A stretch of DNA of 52,379 bases from Candidatus Bathyarchaeota archaeon A05DMB-2 (GCA_018475625.1 JAAKEZ010000014.1:1-52379), one strand, 5' to 3'. Counted from the stretch's first letter, positions 32,106-43,161 are shown. The notes: generated by a model from the sequence alone, not told the origin. Program-made: numbers and translations.

Positions 32106-33155
32106 TTGATAGAAGTCAAGCTTAGAACTCTTACTCCTATCTGGACAGGCAACGTAGACCGCGACAGCCCAAGTTTAAAGGACACAGGGCTTCTTGGGTC
32201 ATTGAGATTTTGGTACGAAGCGTGGGTACGCGCCCTTGGCGGTTCTGCGTGTGACCCAACATCTAAAGATAAATGCGAGTATAAAGGAAAAAAAATCAGT
32301 ATTTGTCATGCTTGCCAACTTTTTGGCTGCGCCGGTTGGGCGAGAAAATTCAGGATCGAATGTACAGGTCTTGAGACCAGCCCGCTGTTTTTGGTGACAT
32401 CTTCTAAGATCAATCAAGGCTGGTTGAAAAGAATATTCGAGAAGCAACACAACGCCCTCTTTGGGCAAGCAAGCCTAAAGATAACAGCTGATGACAAAGA
32501 CAACGAAGATGTCTTATTGGCAACACTTTCGCTAATTTCTAAATATGGTGGTTTAGGAGCTAAAACACAACACGGATTTGGCCAATTCCTTATTGAAAAC
32601 CTCGACACAAAAAGAGTGGAAAATGGGCTGTCAACAATCCGAAGTTCGATAAGTGAGAAAACAGAGAACGCCTCCAAGCCTAGCCTGTCTAACTTTTTTA
32701 TTTCGAAGTTCAAGATAGATGAAAATAGTGTAATCGTTGATTACTATTTGACAAATCCGTTAACTATTGGGACGTCCTCTAGTGGATATGGAAAGTATAT
32801 TCCTTGCAGTTTTGACATTCGATATAAAGGAGAAATTCAAGGGCGCAGCTTTGGATTGCGAAATTACTTCCGAGAGATATATGGAACGCAAGTTACGGAA
32901 AGAATATTTGGATATGGCAAGGGCGAGAGTAGGCAGGGAAGCAAACTATTTGTAAGCCATTTATACAAGGAAAACAATTTTGACAAATTCTATTACTTCA
33001 AAGTTTGGGGTTTCATTTCTCCGAAACTGTCGACGAAACCTAACTTTTCTATAGATCTTCGCGAAGAAATCATCAAGCATATGCAGAGCAGGTTTAAGCC
33101 CGCTCAAGCGGTATTTGATAAAGCTGGTTATGAATTAGAGGAGGTATCAAAATAA
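32106..33155 (+). CDS. cmr1: Cmr1, copy B
   Basis: Identical to 14593-15642, TTG start, TAA stop overlapping the following ATA codon. Confidence 0.88.
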   Translation: MIEVKLRTLTPIWTGNVDRDSPSLKDTGLLGSLRFWYEAWVRALGGSACDPTSKDKCEYKGKKISICHACQLFGCAGWARKFRIECTGLETSPLFLVTSSKINQGWLKRIFEKQHNALFGQASLKITADDKDNEDVLLATLSLISKYGGLGAKTQHGFGQFLIENLDTKRVENGLSTIRSSISEKTENASKPSLSNFFISKFKIDENSVIVDYYLTNPLTIGTSSSGYGKYIPCSFDIRYKGEIQGRSFGLRNYFREIYGTQVTERIFGYGKGESRQGSKLFVSHLYKENNFDKFYYFKVWGFISPKLSTKPNFSIDLREEIIKHMQSRFKPAQAVFDKAGYELEEVSK

Positions 33156-34426
33156 CAATAAGCGACTTCTATGCTAATGTCAATAGAGACTACAACGACC
33201 TTTTTCAGGATTTAGAAAATTGGGTAACGAGCGAATGGAGAAGAATAAAAGAAAATCGGCAAATCAGATGGGAAAACAAAGTCAAAGAACTTAGACAACA
33301 TATAGAACGAGAGATAACAACAAGGGTTCTTGCTGAAAAAGAATCCTCTTGTATAACTCATTACGCAAAAGAGCAATTACTCTTGCAGCATATCCTCCAG
33401 AGAAGAATGGCAGCACTGAAAGGTCATGTCCACTCAATCCTACAACAGGATATCAGGGGTTATGATGGGAAAGAGATCAATAAACTTGACTTAAGCGCAA
33501 TTCCAAAGCAAGCATACGAGCGGTTAATGCATCCAACTCCCAAAGATTGGTTCCACTTTCCAACAGAACTTACTGCTCTATCAAACATGTTTACACTGTC
33601 TCCCGTACAATTAGCCGGTGTTTCCCACTTAATACGGATAACTTTTACACTCAAGAAGCCCTACATCAGCTTGGACGATGACGCTTTCTACGTTATAGAC
33701 AATCCGGTGATTAAAGACACTGTCTTAAAGGTTCCAATAATACGCCCTACAACCTTGAAAGGTGCCTTAAGGTACGTAGCGATGAAAATGAGGTTAATAG
33801 ATTCCACTTCAACTGATGTCGAGTTCTACGTTGATGAAAGGATAAAGCTCGTCAAGTTGTTTGGGAGTGAAAAAGACACTGTTGAGGCGTTTTTGGGCAA
33901 CCAATTCAGACGTAAACTTGGAGAGGTAGAAGGAGAAAAAGGTACTCAAGTGTTTAAGGAAAGAATGAAGCCATATGTTTCAGAAAGCGGGAGTAGAGAA
34001 GGAAGACTAATTTTCTATCCAGTTTTCTTCGATTCATTAGGGTTGGATGTCATTTCTCCGCATAACAGAAAAACTAGAACGATTGCTGAAATGGGGCCTA
34101 TCTTTTTTGAAACTGTGCCTGTGGGTGCACGGGGGATTTTTTCACTTTTGTATTTTCCCTTTGACCTTCTTCCAACACTCAGAAGCGGAGGCAGTGCCGA
34201 GAGAGCAAAAGCCATTAGTGAAATGAAAGAGGACTTAGAGGTGTTGAAGGAAGCCGTTCCGGCGATGCTTCTAACTTACGGCTTCGCAGCCAAAAAAACA
34301 AGCGGATACGGCGTTGTAGAAGACAAGATAGACTTTTGCATTGATTCTGTCGACATGAAGTTGTCGAACTTTGCAGCTTACAAAAATCAGATAAATCTCC
34401 TCATCAGAACATTGGTGAGCGGCTAA
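33152..34426 (+). CDS. Cmr6-like RAMP protein with apparent AUA start, copy B
   Basis: Identical to 15639-16913, including GAGGAGGT (33138-33145) and ATA at 33152. Presence of the same base in both copies argues against a random base-call error unless the copies were collapsed and duplicated in assembly. A conservative start would be TTG at 33383. Confidence 0.7.
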   Translation: MTISDFYANVNRDYNDLFQDLENWVTSEWRRIKENRQIRWENKVKELRQHIEREITTRVLAEKESSCITHYAKEQLLLQHILQRRMAALKGHVHSILQQDIRGYDGKEINKLDLSAIPKQAYERLMHPTPKDWFHFPTELTALSNMFTLSPVQLAGVSHLIRITFTLKKPYISLDDDAFYVIDNPVIKDTVLKVPIIRPTTLKGALRYVAMKMRLIDSTSTDVEFYVDERIKLVKLFGSEKDTVEAFLGNQFRRKLGEVEGEKGTQVFKERMKPYVSESGSREGRLIFYPVFFDSLGLDVISPHNRKTRTIAEMGPIFFETVPVGARGIFSLLYFPFDLLPTLRSGGSAERAKAISEMKEDLEVLKEAVPAMLLTYGFAAKKTSGYGVVEDKIDFCIDSVDMKLSNFAAYKNQINLLIRTLVSG

Positions 34427-37400
34427 ATGAACACTCAAAATTGTGAAGCACTCGAAAAACTCAAACAACACAGCAGTATAATAGCTATTCTGGAGATAGC
34501 AAGCCTTCTACATGACATAGGAAAATGTAACAATAGATTCCCAAAGAAGCAAATGCAAGACGAAAAAGAAGAGTATGATCATCTCTCTATTCTAGAATAT
34601 GACAAAAAATTGATTGAAGGCACAAAACTGGGCGATTTATTTTTTAGCTATAACTTTGCAGAAATTTGCAAAGAACTGCCGCCAGTCAGCGGCATAGTTG
34701 ATAAATGGGCGCTGAAAAGTTCAAGTATTGAGTCTTTTGTGAAAAAACACGAAAAAACAGAGGAAGAGAAGAAGGCCAAAAAAGAAAACCCAGAAACCAT
34801 ACTAATTGCTTTACTTCGAATTTCCGACAAAAAAGATGCTTCTGACGATAGAAACATGCCTATTGCTAAACAAGCAAAAAAGACGTATTATTCCACTGTT
34901 TTCGGAAAGGAAACAGAAATTGCAGATTTGGATAAGTTGCGAGAAGAATTTTACGGAAAACTATCTGAAGCCTGGCTGGAATACAAAAATCAGCATAACA
35001 CTAAAAGGTTTAGAGAAAGGGTACTTTTCGCCTTCAAAAAAATGGGCGGCGTCCTAGCTGAAACGAGGAGAGCAGCCAACGATATTTCTTTATGGCATCA
35101 TTCTTATGCAACAGCCTCAATTATGAAGACTTTGTTGTCGGGTGATGTTCTCACTGATTTCTCAACCAAACTTGAGAGCTTGCTTCCAACTGACAACCAC
35201 TGGAATGTTGAACTAAAAGTCATAGGTATAGGTTGGAATGCCAACAGATTTTTGGCTGAGTCTCAGTCATTATCAGGGCTTATAGGCAGAAAAAGACTAA
35301 TTAGAAGATTCAAACGAAGACTAAAAGTGTTATTGGAATATGAATACTCCGTTGGGAACGTAATATATGAGGATCAAGATTCGCTCTGTTTTCTAGTTTC
35401 AGATAAAATCGATGAAACAATTAGATACTGCTTAACGGAGAAAGTAATTGAAGCTGCAAATCATGTAACCAAAGGCTCTATAATACCAATTGTTGAACTA
35501 AGCAAAGCTGACGCTTACCCAAACAAAATCATACCTCAAGTGATTAGGAATCTTAAGAAAAAGACAATGGTGCCAATTCAGGATAGAATACTGCCTCAAT
35601 GGACTTCTTGCTGGGATAAGAATAAAGTCGACGGCGAAGTCTGTGCCCAATGCGGAAGACGACCTAAATCAAAAGGTGAAGAACTCTGCGAGTTTTGCAT
35701 GGAAATAATTAGAGAGGGAGCGTCGAACCCCATAAAGAAGGCAATCGACTCACCCTCTATTTACGAAGAGACCGTTTGGATAGATGAGATTGCTGATGAA
35801 AACGGAAATTTGGCATTGATTTTTGGTTCGTTACCGCTACTAGAATGGCTTGATGGAACACGACTTAAGACCACGCGCATAAAGTCAATACAAGATATTA
35901 AGAACCATAAAGCCAAAGAGTTAGGATATACCTTAAGCGATGGGGCAAAGGTCGAATCCTATTTTGGTAATTATTCAGGTCTTCTAAAAGCAACCACAAA
36001 AATTGACCCAAGTTCGCTTAGAAACAACAAAGATACAGCAAAGATGCTTTATCCGTTTTTAAATTTTCCACCGCAAAGAGAATCTTTAATTGATATTTAT
36101 GAAAGCATCTGCAATAAGTCGGATAGCAAAGATCCAGCGCGGATTCTCGAAGTTTTGATGACAAAATCAGCGTCGCCTTCTCGTTTAAGAAAAATCTGGA
36201 TGGAAACCCAAGCTTTCTTCAAAGATCTCTCCAATAAAACAGCAGAAAATGCTCGCACGCGCATAGGTGATTATTGTTTAAGATTGAAGCTCAAACTAAA
36301 ACCCTTGAGCATAGACGGCGTATACCTTCTAAAATCAGAAAACTCGGGCATTCTTGAGGTTGAAAAGTTTAATCCTGAAACAAAACTTCCAAAAAGCGAT
36401 CTTTTCTGGGATGGGGAATACGCTTACACAACAATAAGGCTTGAGCATTATGCACCAAGCAGCACTACAAAGAAAAAACCAAAAGAGGCACTGTTAAAAG
36501 AGAAACACGAATACATCAAACGGGTCGTTGAGAAACTTCAAGCTTCAAACGAAGCATTTGTGACTGTAAAGGACAAGAAGAACAAACGAGAAAAAATCTC
36601 TTTAGCTGTAGAGTCCTACAGTTTTGAAAAATATATTCCAGTTAGAACGATCTTGGCGTCTCCTAACTTATTTGTGACCCTTGTACCCGCAGAACTAGCC
36701 CTCAGAATCGTACAGAAAGAATACTTACCAAGTTATCAGGAGTGTTTTGGGAAGGTAGCTGATAGATTACCACTTAACGTGGGCATATTGTTTTTCAAAA
36801 GAAAATTCCCATTATATATAGCAATGGATGTTATGGGAAGACTGGTTGATCACCTTTTGTCTTTATCATCTGAACGTCGAGTCTTCAAAGTTGCAGAACG
36901 TAATGCTTCAGAATTGGTTTTGGAAGAATACAACGGAGACAAACAGCAACTGCTATGCACCAAAGACAGGTGGTTAGCAAAATACAAATGGAAAATTGAT
37001 AATAAATTAGGCGACAACGGTGAAGACCTGTATTACCCCAATTTCATCGTTTCAACAAATAATCCTGATGTTCAGAAAAAAGAGACTTACTTTGAGTTGG
37101 GCAACATCGGATCGATATTGAATATCAAAGATATCGAAGCAGGCATGTCCTTGCAGGTATATCCAGGTTTGTTTGATTTCCATTTCTTAGGCGCCACAGG
37201 CGAAAGGTTTCATCTTTTCTCAGATAATAAAAAGAGGCGGCACCCGCTACTGGGAGCCTTTGGTATGAGACCTTACTTGTTAAAGGACATTGAAAAAATG
37301 AATGAACTCTGGAATATCATAAGCCCAGAAAAAGGAAAACTCACAACGTCGCAAATTAAGAAACTCGAATATGCATGTATAACAAAAATTGAAGATTGGT

Positions 37401-37603
37401 TCCAAACTGGGCAGGATCTGACAACAAACCCTGCCGCTGACGAAACATACAGAGAACTTGTTGACTCTTCAATTACCAACATCTGTAAGAGCCGATTATC
37501 CCCTGATGAAAGAAACAAGTTAAAGGAAGCTGTTCTCTCAGGGATGTTTTTTGATGTTGTAGAGTTATTCCTAACTTTAAAGTCATACAATAAAGAGGTG
37601 TAA
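34427..37603 (+). CDS. csx11: Csx11-type Cas10, copy B
   Basis: Identical to 16914-20090: HD motif kept, zinc ribbon kept, GGDD absent. Confidence 0.82.
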   Translation: MNTQNCEALEKLKQHSSIIAILEIASLLHDIGKCNNRFPKKQMQDEKEEYDHLSILEYDKKLIEGTKLGDLFFSYNFAEICKELPPVSGIVDKWALKSSSIESFVKKHEKTEEEKKAKKENPETILIALLRISDKKDASDDRNMPIAKQAKKTYYSTVFGKETEIADLDKLREEFYGKLSEAWLEYKNQHNTKRFRERVLFAFKKMGGVLAETRRAANDISLWHHSYATASIMKTLLSGDVLTDFSTKLESLLPTDNHWNVELKVIGIGWNANRFLAESQSLSGLIGRKRLIRRFKRRLKVLLEYEYSVGNVIYEDQDSLCFLVSDKIDETIRYCLTEKVIEAANHVTKGSIIPIVELSKADAYPNKIIPQVIRNLKKKTMVPIQDRILPQWTSCWDKNKVDGEVCAQCGRRPKSKGEELCEFCMEIIREGASNPIKKAIDSPSIYEETVWIDEIADENGNLALIFGSLPLLEWLDGTRLKTTRIKSIQDIKNHKAKELGYTLSDGAKVESYFGNYSGLLKATTKIDPSSLRNNKDTAKMLYPFLNFPPQRESLIDIYESICNKSDSKDPARILEVLMTKSASPSRLRKIWMETQAFFKDLSNKTAENARTRIGDYCLRLKLKLKPLSIDGVYLLKSENSGILEVEKFNPETKLPKSDLFWDGEYAYTTIRLEHYAPSSTTKKKPKEALLKEKHEYIKRVVEKLQASNEAFVTVKDKKNKREKISLAVESYSFEKYIPVRTILASPNLFVTLVPAELALRIVQKEYLPSYQECFGKVADRLPLNVGILFFKRKFPLYIAMDVMGRLVDHLLSLSSERRVFKVAERNASELVLEEYNGDKQQLLCTKDRWLAKYKWKIDNKLGDNGEDLYYPNFIVSTNNPDVQKKETYFELGNIGSILNIKDIEAGMSLQVYPGLFDFHFLGATGERFHLFSDNKKRRHPLLGAFGMRPYLLKDIEKMNELWNIISPEKGKLTTSQIKKLEYACITKIEDWFQTGQDLTTNPAADETYRELVDSSITNICKSRLSPDERNKLKEAVLSGMFFDVVELFLTLKSYNKEV

Positions 37604-37606
37604 TAA

Positions 37607-38752
37607 ATGAACGGATATGAAAGGAAAACGTACTTCGGCATGGCTGTCGACCCCATCCACGTTGGAACAGGCGGCTATACCCTTGGACGAGCAGACAACC
37701 CCATACTCCGAGACTTTGACGGCATTCCCAAAATCCCCGGCACCAGCATCGAAGGCACAGCCCGAACATACGCCTACTTCCAAGGCTTGGGAAAAAACCA
37801 AGCGTGCGCTAAAGGCAAAAAAACAAAAGAAACCCAACCCTGTGGCAACTGCCCACTATGCGTTTCCTTTGGCTACGCCACCGATAACAATAGCAGACAA
37901 GGCATGGCAATTTTCTCAGACGCAAAGATACTGTTCTTTCCCGTAGCTTCCTTAGTGGGTCCAGTGTGGGTAACAAGCCCAAGTAAACTAAACGAACTAA
38001 ACATACCCCCAGAAACAGCATGGCAGAACATGGACAAGAACGAAACAGCAATATTATCTAATTACCTCCTTAAACAGAAACTGAAAAATACAGATTACAT
38101 AAACTTTGGATGGCTCTTGCTCTCGATAGAAAAAAGCAATAATGAGAAAATCAATCATAATATCTCGGTGGATACAGTCTTCGGAGAATACAAGTTCAAC
38201 GCGCGCGGTTTTGACAAACAAGACATCTTTGATAGGCTGGCAATAGTCAGTGATTCAGTTCTCCATCAAATAGTCAACTCAAACTTGGAAGTCAGAACGT
38301 CAGTTTCCATAAACCCCGAAACAGGAGCAGCAGAAGAAGGCGCATTATTCACCTATGAAGCCATCCCACGAGGAACCATACTCTACTTCACCATGACCTA
38401 CCAAAACCCAAAACACTTCGGCGTTGAAAGCAAAAACCTTAATGATGTAGTGTCCACTGTTGAATCCAGTTTTGAACTATTCGAGTTCTTAGGCGTAGGT
38501 GGAATGGGAACCCGAGGCTTCGGCAAACTCAAAATGTTCGGATTAGACAAAAGATATGATCCAATAGCGATGGCACAGATAAGAGCCAACAATTTACAAG
38601 AACAAATCAAAGAAATAGATGAAAAACTAAAGACAACACCAGCAGAAGAACAAGCCAAGTTACAGCAAGAGAAAGAAAAGAAACTACAACTGATAAAGGA
38701 AACGGCGGAAGAACACGCCAAAATCGCTGAAATATATAAAGCACTAAGGTGA
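37607..38752 (+). CDS. cmr4: Cmr4, copy B
   Basis: Identical to 20094-21239, with D30 of the cleavage site present. Confidence 0.88.
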   Translation: MNGYERKTYFGMAVDPIHVGTGGYTLGRADNPILRDFDGIPKIPGTSIEGTARTYAYFQGLGKNQACAKGKKTKETQPCGNCPLCVSFGYATDNNSRQGMAIFSDAKILFFPVASLVGPVWVTSPSKLNELNIPPETAWQNMDKNETAILSNYLLKQKLKNTDYINFGWLLLSIEKSNNEKINHNISVDTVFGEYKFNARGFDKQDIFDRLAIVSDSVLHQIVNSNLEVRTSVSINPETGAAEEGALFTYEAIPRGTILYFTMTYQNPKHFGVESKNLNDVVSTVESSFELFEFLGVGGMGTRGFGKLKMFGLDKRYDPIAMAQIRANNLQEQIKEIDEKLKTTPAEEQAKLQQEKEKKLQLIKETAEEHAKIAEIYKALR

Positions 38753-38758
38753 GAAAAG

Positions 38759-39259
38759 ATGACAGACGCAAATATCGACAAGATTTGTGCTGAATTTGGC
38801 TTTAGCATTCCCCAAAAAAATATGGATAAATCAAAACAAGAAAACGTAATCCGAAAAGCATTAGGCGTTCTCTCAAGTGATGGCATTTTTGCCTATGTAA
38901 TCTGGGCAGAGTCAAAAGCAGGCCAAATTAAGTGGAATAGAAACCGTCAAGAACTTTCAAAACTCGGTGAAGATGAGAAATGCAGCAGATGGATACTGGT
39001 CAACTCAATTTCATTGCTAACGAAGATCCTGCCTGAATCTTTTGCATGTGAACTGAAAAATGATACACTGGGACAAATATTCATCGGCATAAAAGGAGAA
39101 AACCCTGATTCAAAATGGGACCAACAAAGAGAAAGCTTAAGACGTGAACTAACAAAAAATAATGGCGTCTTAGCTGACGTTTATAGAATGTTTTTTGTGA
39201 AACAGGTGCTGGAACGGATGCTGACGTACGCGTTGTATCGAGCCAAATCACTTGAATGA
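38759..39259 (+). CDS. cmr5: Cmr5, copy B
   Basis: Identical to 21246-21746. Confidence 0.78.
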   Translation: MTDANIDKICAEFGFSIPQKNMDKSKQENVIRKALGVLSSDGIFAYVIWAESKAGQIKWNRNRQELSKLGEDEKCSRWILVNSISLLTKILPESFACELKNDTLGQIFIGIKGENPDSKWDQQRESLRRELTKNNGVLADVYRMFFVKQVLERMLTYALYRAKSLE

Positions 39260-39270
39260 TAGTGGAATAA

Positions 39271-40161
39271 ATGGTCTGGAACTGTTATAAAGTCACGCTT
39301 GAAGCAAAAGCCCCGATTCACATAGGATACGGTGCAAAACTAGGCACAGTAGCCAAAACAAGGTATTACATTCTCGCCAAACATATGTGGGCTGCCTTAA
39401 CAAATGTATTAGCCCAAAGACACAGCGAAGATTACAAGGCTATAGGAGACGCTTTGAAAGCGCATACCCGCTTTTCGTACTTCTACATAAAACTCAACGA
39501 TAAAGTGTATGCCCCAAAATATGTCGCATCTGAAGGACTAAAATTTGGCGATTTAAGCGTTGAAGAATTTGAGCAAATATTCATATCGTCTTTTGCCTCA
39601 ACATCGATGGATAAGAAGCATAAAAGCGCAGAAGACGGCTCACTTCACGAAATAGAATTCATAAAACCTATCGCACTGAATAAGCCTCTGCTATTTGAAG
39701 GGCACCTCTTTTTTGACAGCAAACAAATCCAAATAGGCTCCAAAAGTTTGGATGCACAACAGTTAGAGGGTTTAGAGATTCAGGTTGGCGGAGAAAGAAC
39801 TTACGGCTTTGGAAAAGTTAAAATAAAAGAAATGATTGAAACCAACAACCTGTTTGAACATTTTGACATAGAGTTAAAACATGAACCAACACTAAGACCA
39901 AAGGAAAAAACAAACAAATTCTACGCCTACGCTCACGTCTTAACTGAGAAAACCACTGATCTCATTAAAAATGTAAGCGGAGACCTTGAACCACTAGTCG
40001 GTAGGGAATGGTGCAGAAAAAAAGGGGCTGGGCGAAACATAACACCAGTGCAAATATGTTATGTCCCGGGAACCCAGATCGAAGTCACTCAACCTACAGA
40101 GTTAAAAATCGCTGAAGACGGCTTATGGATATTAACCCTGCCAAAGCAAGCTGCAATGTAA
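39271..40161 (+). CDS. RAMP protein, possibly Cmr3, copy B
   Basis: Identical to 21758-22648; last gene of the second Cmr operon. Confidence 0.65.
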   Translation: MVWNCYKVTLEAKAPIHIGYGAKLGTVAKTRYYILAKHMWAALTNVLAQRHSEDYKAIGDALKAHTRFSYFYIKLNDKVYAPKYVASEGLKFGDLSVEEFEQIFISSFASTSMDKKHKSAEDGSLHEIEFIKPIALNKPLLFEGHLFFDSKQIQIGSKSLDAQQLEGLEIQVGGERTYGFGKVKIKEMIETNNLFEHFDIELKHEPTLRPKEKTNKFYAYAHVLTEKTTDLIKNVSGDLEPLVGREWCRKKGAGRNITPVQICYVPGTQIEVTQPTELKIAEDGLWILTLPKQAAM

Positions 40162-40241
40162 AATACAGTATTGAATTAAGATGACCATAATTTGCCAAAT
40201 TAATCAGATAGTAACGAATTTACAATAAACTCACAGGACAA

Positions 40242-40281
40242 AGAACCAAGGCTTGTTCTTAGCGCCTAAAGAATTGGTTCT
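40242..40281. terminator. Hairpin between convergent units, copy B
   Basis: Same 8-bp outer stem and bulged inner stem as at 22729-22768. Confidence 0.45.
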
Positions 40282-40284
40282 AAA

Positions 40285-40671
40285 TCAAGCGAACATGCTC
40301 TGACAACTAAACAGACCACGGTATATTGGCGCGTCGAAAGAATAAGTCTTCTGAGTCTCGATCGCCAGCATCGCCGACGTTAGAGTCTCTTGGTGTGTGC
40401 CACAGTTCTCGCATACCAAGACATCCTCAGGGTTTTTATGTCCACAGTACTCACACGGCCACACGCTTATTTTCTCTTCAGGGCTAACCTCTATGAGATT
40501 GACAACTTCATTTTAGCTCTTGGTGAAAGAAGCTGAATTGTTTTTGCTGTTTCCGTTTACCTCAACATACAAGGCGGAAACGGCAGTTGCCTCTTCTGCT
40601 TCAATTTTGGCTTGACCAAGAAAGTCGCCCTTGCTAGCCCCAGTCTCTAGCAAATACAAGCCGGTAACCAT
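40285..40671 (-). pseudogene. Zinc-ribbon gene broken by in-frame TAA, copy B
   Basis: Same frame and same TAA (40513-40515) as the gene at 22772-23158. Confidence 0.5.
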
Positions 40672-40796
40672 GTTCAACTTCATTCTTTCCGAGCTTCAGC
40701 AAATCCCGTTTAAAATGAAGAAACGAGGTGGGTGGTCTCCAGAGAAGGCAACGTCTGCGTGGCAACGTATGCGACGCCCGATCAACTCTTTTCGAA

Positions 40797-41699
40797 TTAG
40801 CTCTTGGAATCAGGGGTGAGCGCTTCTAGGACCTCTGCCACTATTTTTGTCTCTTTATGAGCTTTAGAGTCATTGATTAGCCGCATAAGCGCATCATCCA
40901 TATCCACTAGAAAAGCATAGGCTTTGAGGACTTTTCCAATAACCGCTTCTTGAGAAGGCAACTCCTCCCTTCTTACCAACCGTTCAAGGTCATTCCAGTC
41001 ATGCTTGGTTTCGGCTATGCTATTGAGGAGCGCTTTTGGATTAAAGGGCTCTCTGACGCTCCAGCATTTGATAACCGCAAGCTTCTGCACCGTGCTTCTA
41101 TCAAAATTTCTGTCCGCAAAAAGGTAGAGGTCATACAGATCGCGTGCTCGAAACCTCTGATAGGCAGCCCGCAGCTTCTCAGCCAGCAACTCCTCTTTAC
41201 GGAGGCACCCCACTGTGAAACGAGGAAACTCGACGTACTTGAAGTACATCTCATCTAAGAGCGGCAGCTTATCGAGGGGCAAGAGCGGCTTTTCGCGGAA
41301 GCTGACTTCAAACAGGAACTCGCCACTGTTCCAAGCATGCGAATAGCCCACTACCGCTATGTAAGACTCCTCGCATTCACCTGCTCCCTGACGGATATTC
41401 TCTTCCAAAATCCTGAAGTCTATGCCGAAATGACTACGCTTATCAAGCAACTGCTTGAGCTGAGACTGCAAACTTTCTGAGGATGCGTTTAGGCTTGTAA
41501 AGTCAAGATCCATCGAAAACCTTCCACTGCCGCCAAAATGCATCTTCTTTAAGCAAGTGCCACCCTTAAACGCCAAACTCTCCAGAACTCCGTCTGACAA
41601 AACTTTCAAAACGTAAGTTAGAACCACATCACGTTCCGCCACCACCAAAGGCACCCTACTAGAACGAGCATAAAATGTCACAAACTTCTGATCCAACAT
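40797..41699 (-). CDS. abiEii: AbiEii-type nucleotidyltransferase toxin, copy B
   Basis: Identical to 23284-24186, with the nucleotidyltransferase motif intact. Confidence 0.88.
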   Translation of the reverse strand: MLDQKFVTFYARSSRVPLVVAERDVVLTYVLKVLSDGVLESLAFKGGTCLKKMHFGGSGRFSMDLDFTSLNASSESLQSQLKQLLDKRSHFGIDFRILEENIRQGAGECEESYIAVVGYSHAWNSGEFLFEVSFREKPLLPLDKLPLLDEMYFKYVEFPRFTVGCLRKEELLAEKLRAAYQRFRARDLYDLYLFADRNFDRSTVQKLAVIKCWSVREPFNPKALLNSIAETKHDWNDLERLVRREELPSQEAVIGKVLKAYAFLVDMDDALMRLINDSKAHKETKIVAEVLEALTPDSKS

Positions 41700-41706
41700 G
41701 GCGTTC

Positions 41707-42921
41707 TCACTTCACCTCAATCTCACTAAACAACTGATCATGGGGCACGTTATCGATAATTCTCCAATCCTTAGAAAACACGCCCTTCTTTGCTCTGGCG
41801 GAATCAAGATAGATCGGCGCATTACCGACACATTTCAACAACATGCCCCTAAGATCAGCTGGCAACGGCTGAACCAGCCCCTCCTTCGACAAAGAATCAA
41901 TCATGAAACCAAGCCTCTGAACCAAAGAATGCGACCCCATCCTCAATGCATAATCCACCAACTTTGCCAAATCGACCCTTACCAAACCTCGCCAAGTTAT
42001 TCTTGCCAACTGCTCTACTCCGCCGGCATAACGCGGCTTATCAAAAGAGTCCACTATGGCCTTCTCAGGCTCAGCCATAAAAACCTCTGCACCAAACACC
42101 TGCTCAGGTCTATAGCCAAAGAATTTACGCTTTGCCAAGGTTACAAACTTGAAGGTGACGCTTTGCCATTCAACTTTGGGCTTCTTCTTAGGGGTGGCAA
42201 TAAATAGGGTGAAAGGCACCTGAGTAGTGAAACCATAATGGCTGTTGGCAGTGTAGTAACTGAAATAGTAAGGCTCAACCAAAGCAGCGCCCACCACCAT
42301 AGCATTAGCGGGCGCAATCTTTTCTGGATAGCCATAGGCCGCAGGAATGAACTGGTAAAGCCCTGTGCTAATCCGTTCAAGCCAGTGTTTTCGCGCCAGT
42401 TTATGGAGCAACACATAAGCATAGGGAGCTGAACAAAGAAGGTTGTCTATAACATCTTTTGCGCGAATTGCAGTCTTCTTCTTTGCCTCCCACATAGCCA
42501 CCAACTTTGCCTCTTCTGGAGACAGCCGTCTATCCTGAAGCTGCTTCTGCTCCTCTCTAAGTGCTTCCAGCTTAGCAGGGGTTATTCCCAAATCATTTAA
42601 AGTAACAAACCGAACAGGAAGCCCTTCCAGCGCCTTTCTGACTGAAACTTCAATCTCTGAGCCAACAACTATCAACTCGAACTTCTTAAGCGGAGGCTCC
42701 AAATTAGACAAGGCGGAATATAAATTGAGAATTTTGCTTAACATCCTTCTGCCTATTTTGCGTGTTGAAACCTCTACGAAGACATCGCCGCCGGACTTAT
42801 CTTTGAAATGAAAATCAACTCTAATTTGTCCAGGAAGCGCTTCATCTGTGGCAACAAGTTTGTCCTTGCCAAAGATTTCAACTAACTCTCTTGAAACAAA
42901 CGCTTCTAGACCGCGCTCCAA
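41707..42921 (-). CDS. AbiEi-like antitoxin with nuclease-like N-terminus, copy B
   Basis: Identical to 24194-25408. In this copy the gene is next to the right chromosomal junction. Confidence 0.75.
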   Translation of the reverse strand: MERGLEAFVSRELVEIFGKDKLVATDEALPGQIRVDFHFKDKSGGDVFVEVSTRKIGRRMLSKILNLYSALSNLEPPLKKFELIVVGSEIEVSVRKALEGLPVRFVTLNDLGITPAKLEALREEQKQLQDRRLSPEEAKLVAMWEAKKKTAIRAKDVIDNLLCSAPYAYVLLHKLARKHWLERISTGLYQFIPAAYGYPEKIAPANAMVVGAALVEPYYFSYYTANSHYGFTTQVPFTLFIATPKKKPKVEWQSVTFKFVTLAKRKFFGYRPEQVFGAEVFMAEPEKAIVDSFDKPRYAGGVEQLARITWRGLVRVDLAKLVDYALRMGSHSLVQRLGFMIDSLSKEGLVQPLPADLRGMLLKCVGNAPIYLDSARAKKGVFSKDWRIIDNVPHDQLFSEIEVK

Positions 42922-43109
42922 CTTGGTTCACCGAATATAATGACTCAGTGTTCAGGTATTATAATTTTTTCCTTTTATCTTAGCATATTTACTTAATTTC
43001 ATTAAGCTTAAGCGAAAAAAATAAGCACGACCACCAGAGACTTCAAGTTTTAGGTGCCGATAGTTAAAAAAAAGGGGAATGCGGGAGATTTCGTCATTCA
43101 GTTCTCATA

Positions 43110-43123
43110 GAAGCCATAAAAGA
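43110..43123 (+). other. attR core of the tandem element
   Basis: Third copy of gaagccataaaaga, flanked left by the element's right end (ctcata) and right by chromosome (ctagctggcgc). Together with attL it reconstructs an original UPF0147 end of GAC TAG. Confidence 0.88.
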
Positions 43124-43161
43124 CTAGCTGGCGCTGTCAGCCTTTTGCACATTAATTTTAG

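Larger units (their letters stand above)
25597..43109. mobile_element. Integrative element, copy B (17,513 bp), tandem to copy A
   Basis: A head-to-tail second copy with identical gene content and identical translations on both strands, including the two broken zinc-ribbon genes and the ATA start. Divergence is not visible, so duplication is very recent or reflects assembly of a circular form. Confidence 0.9.
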
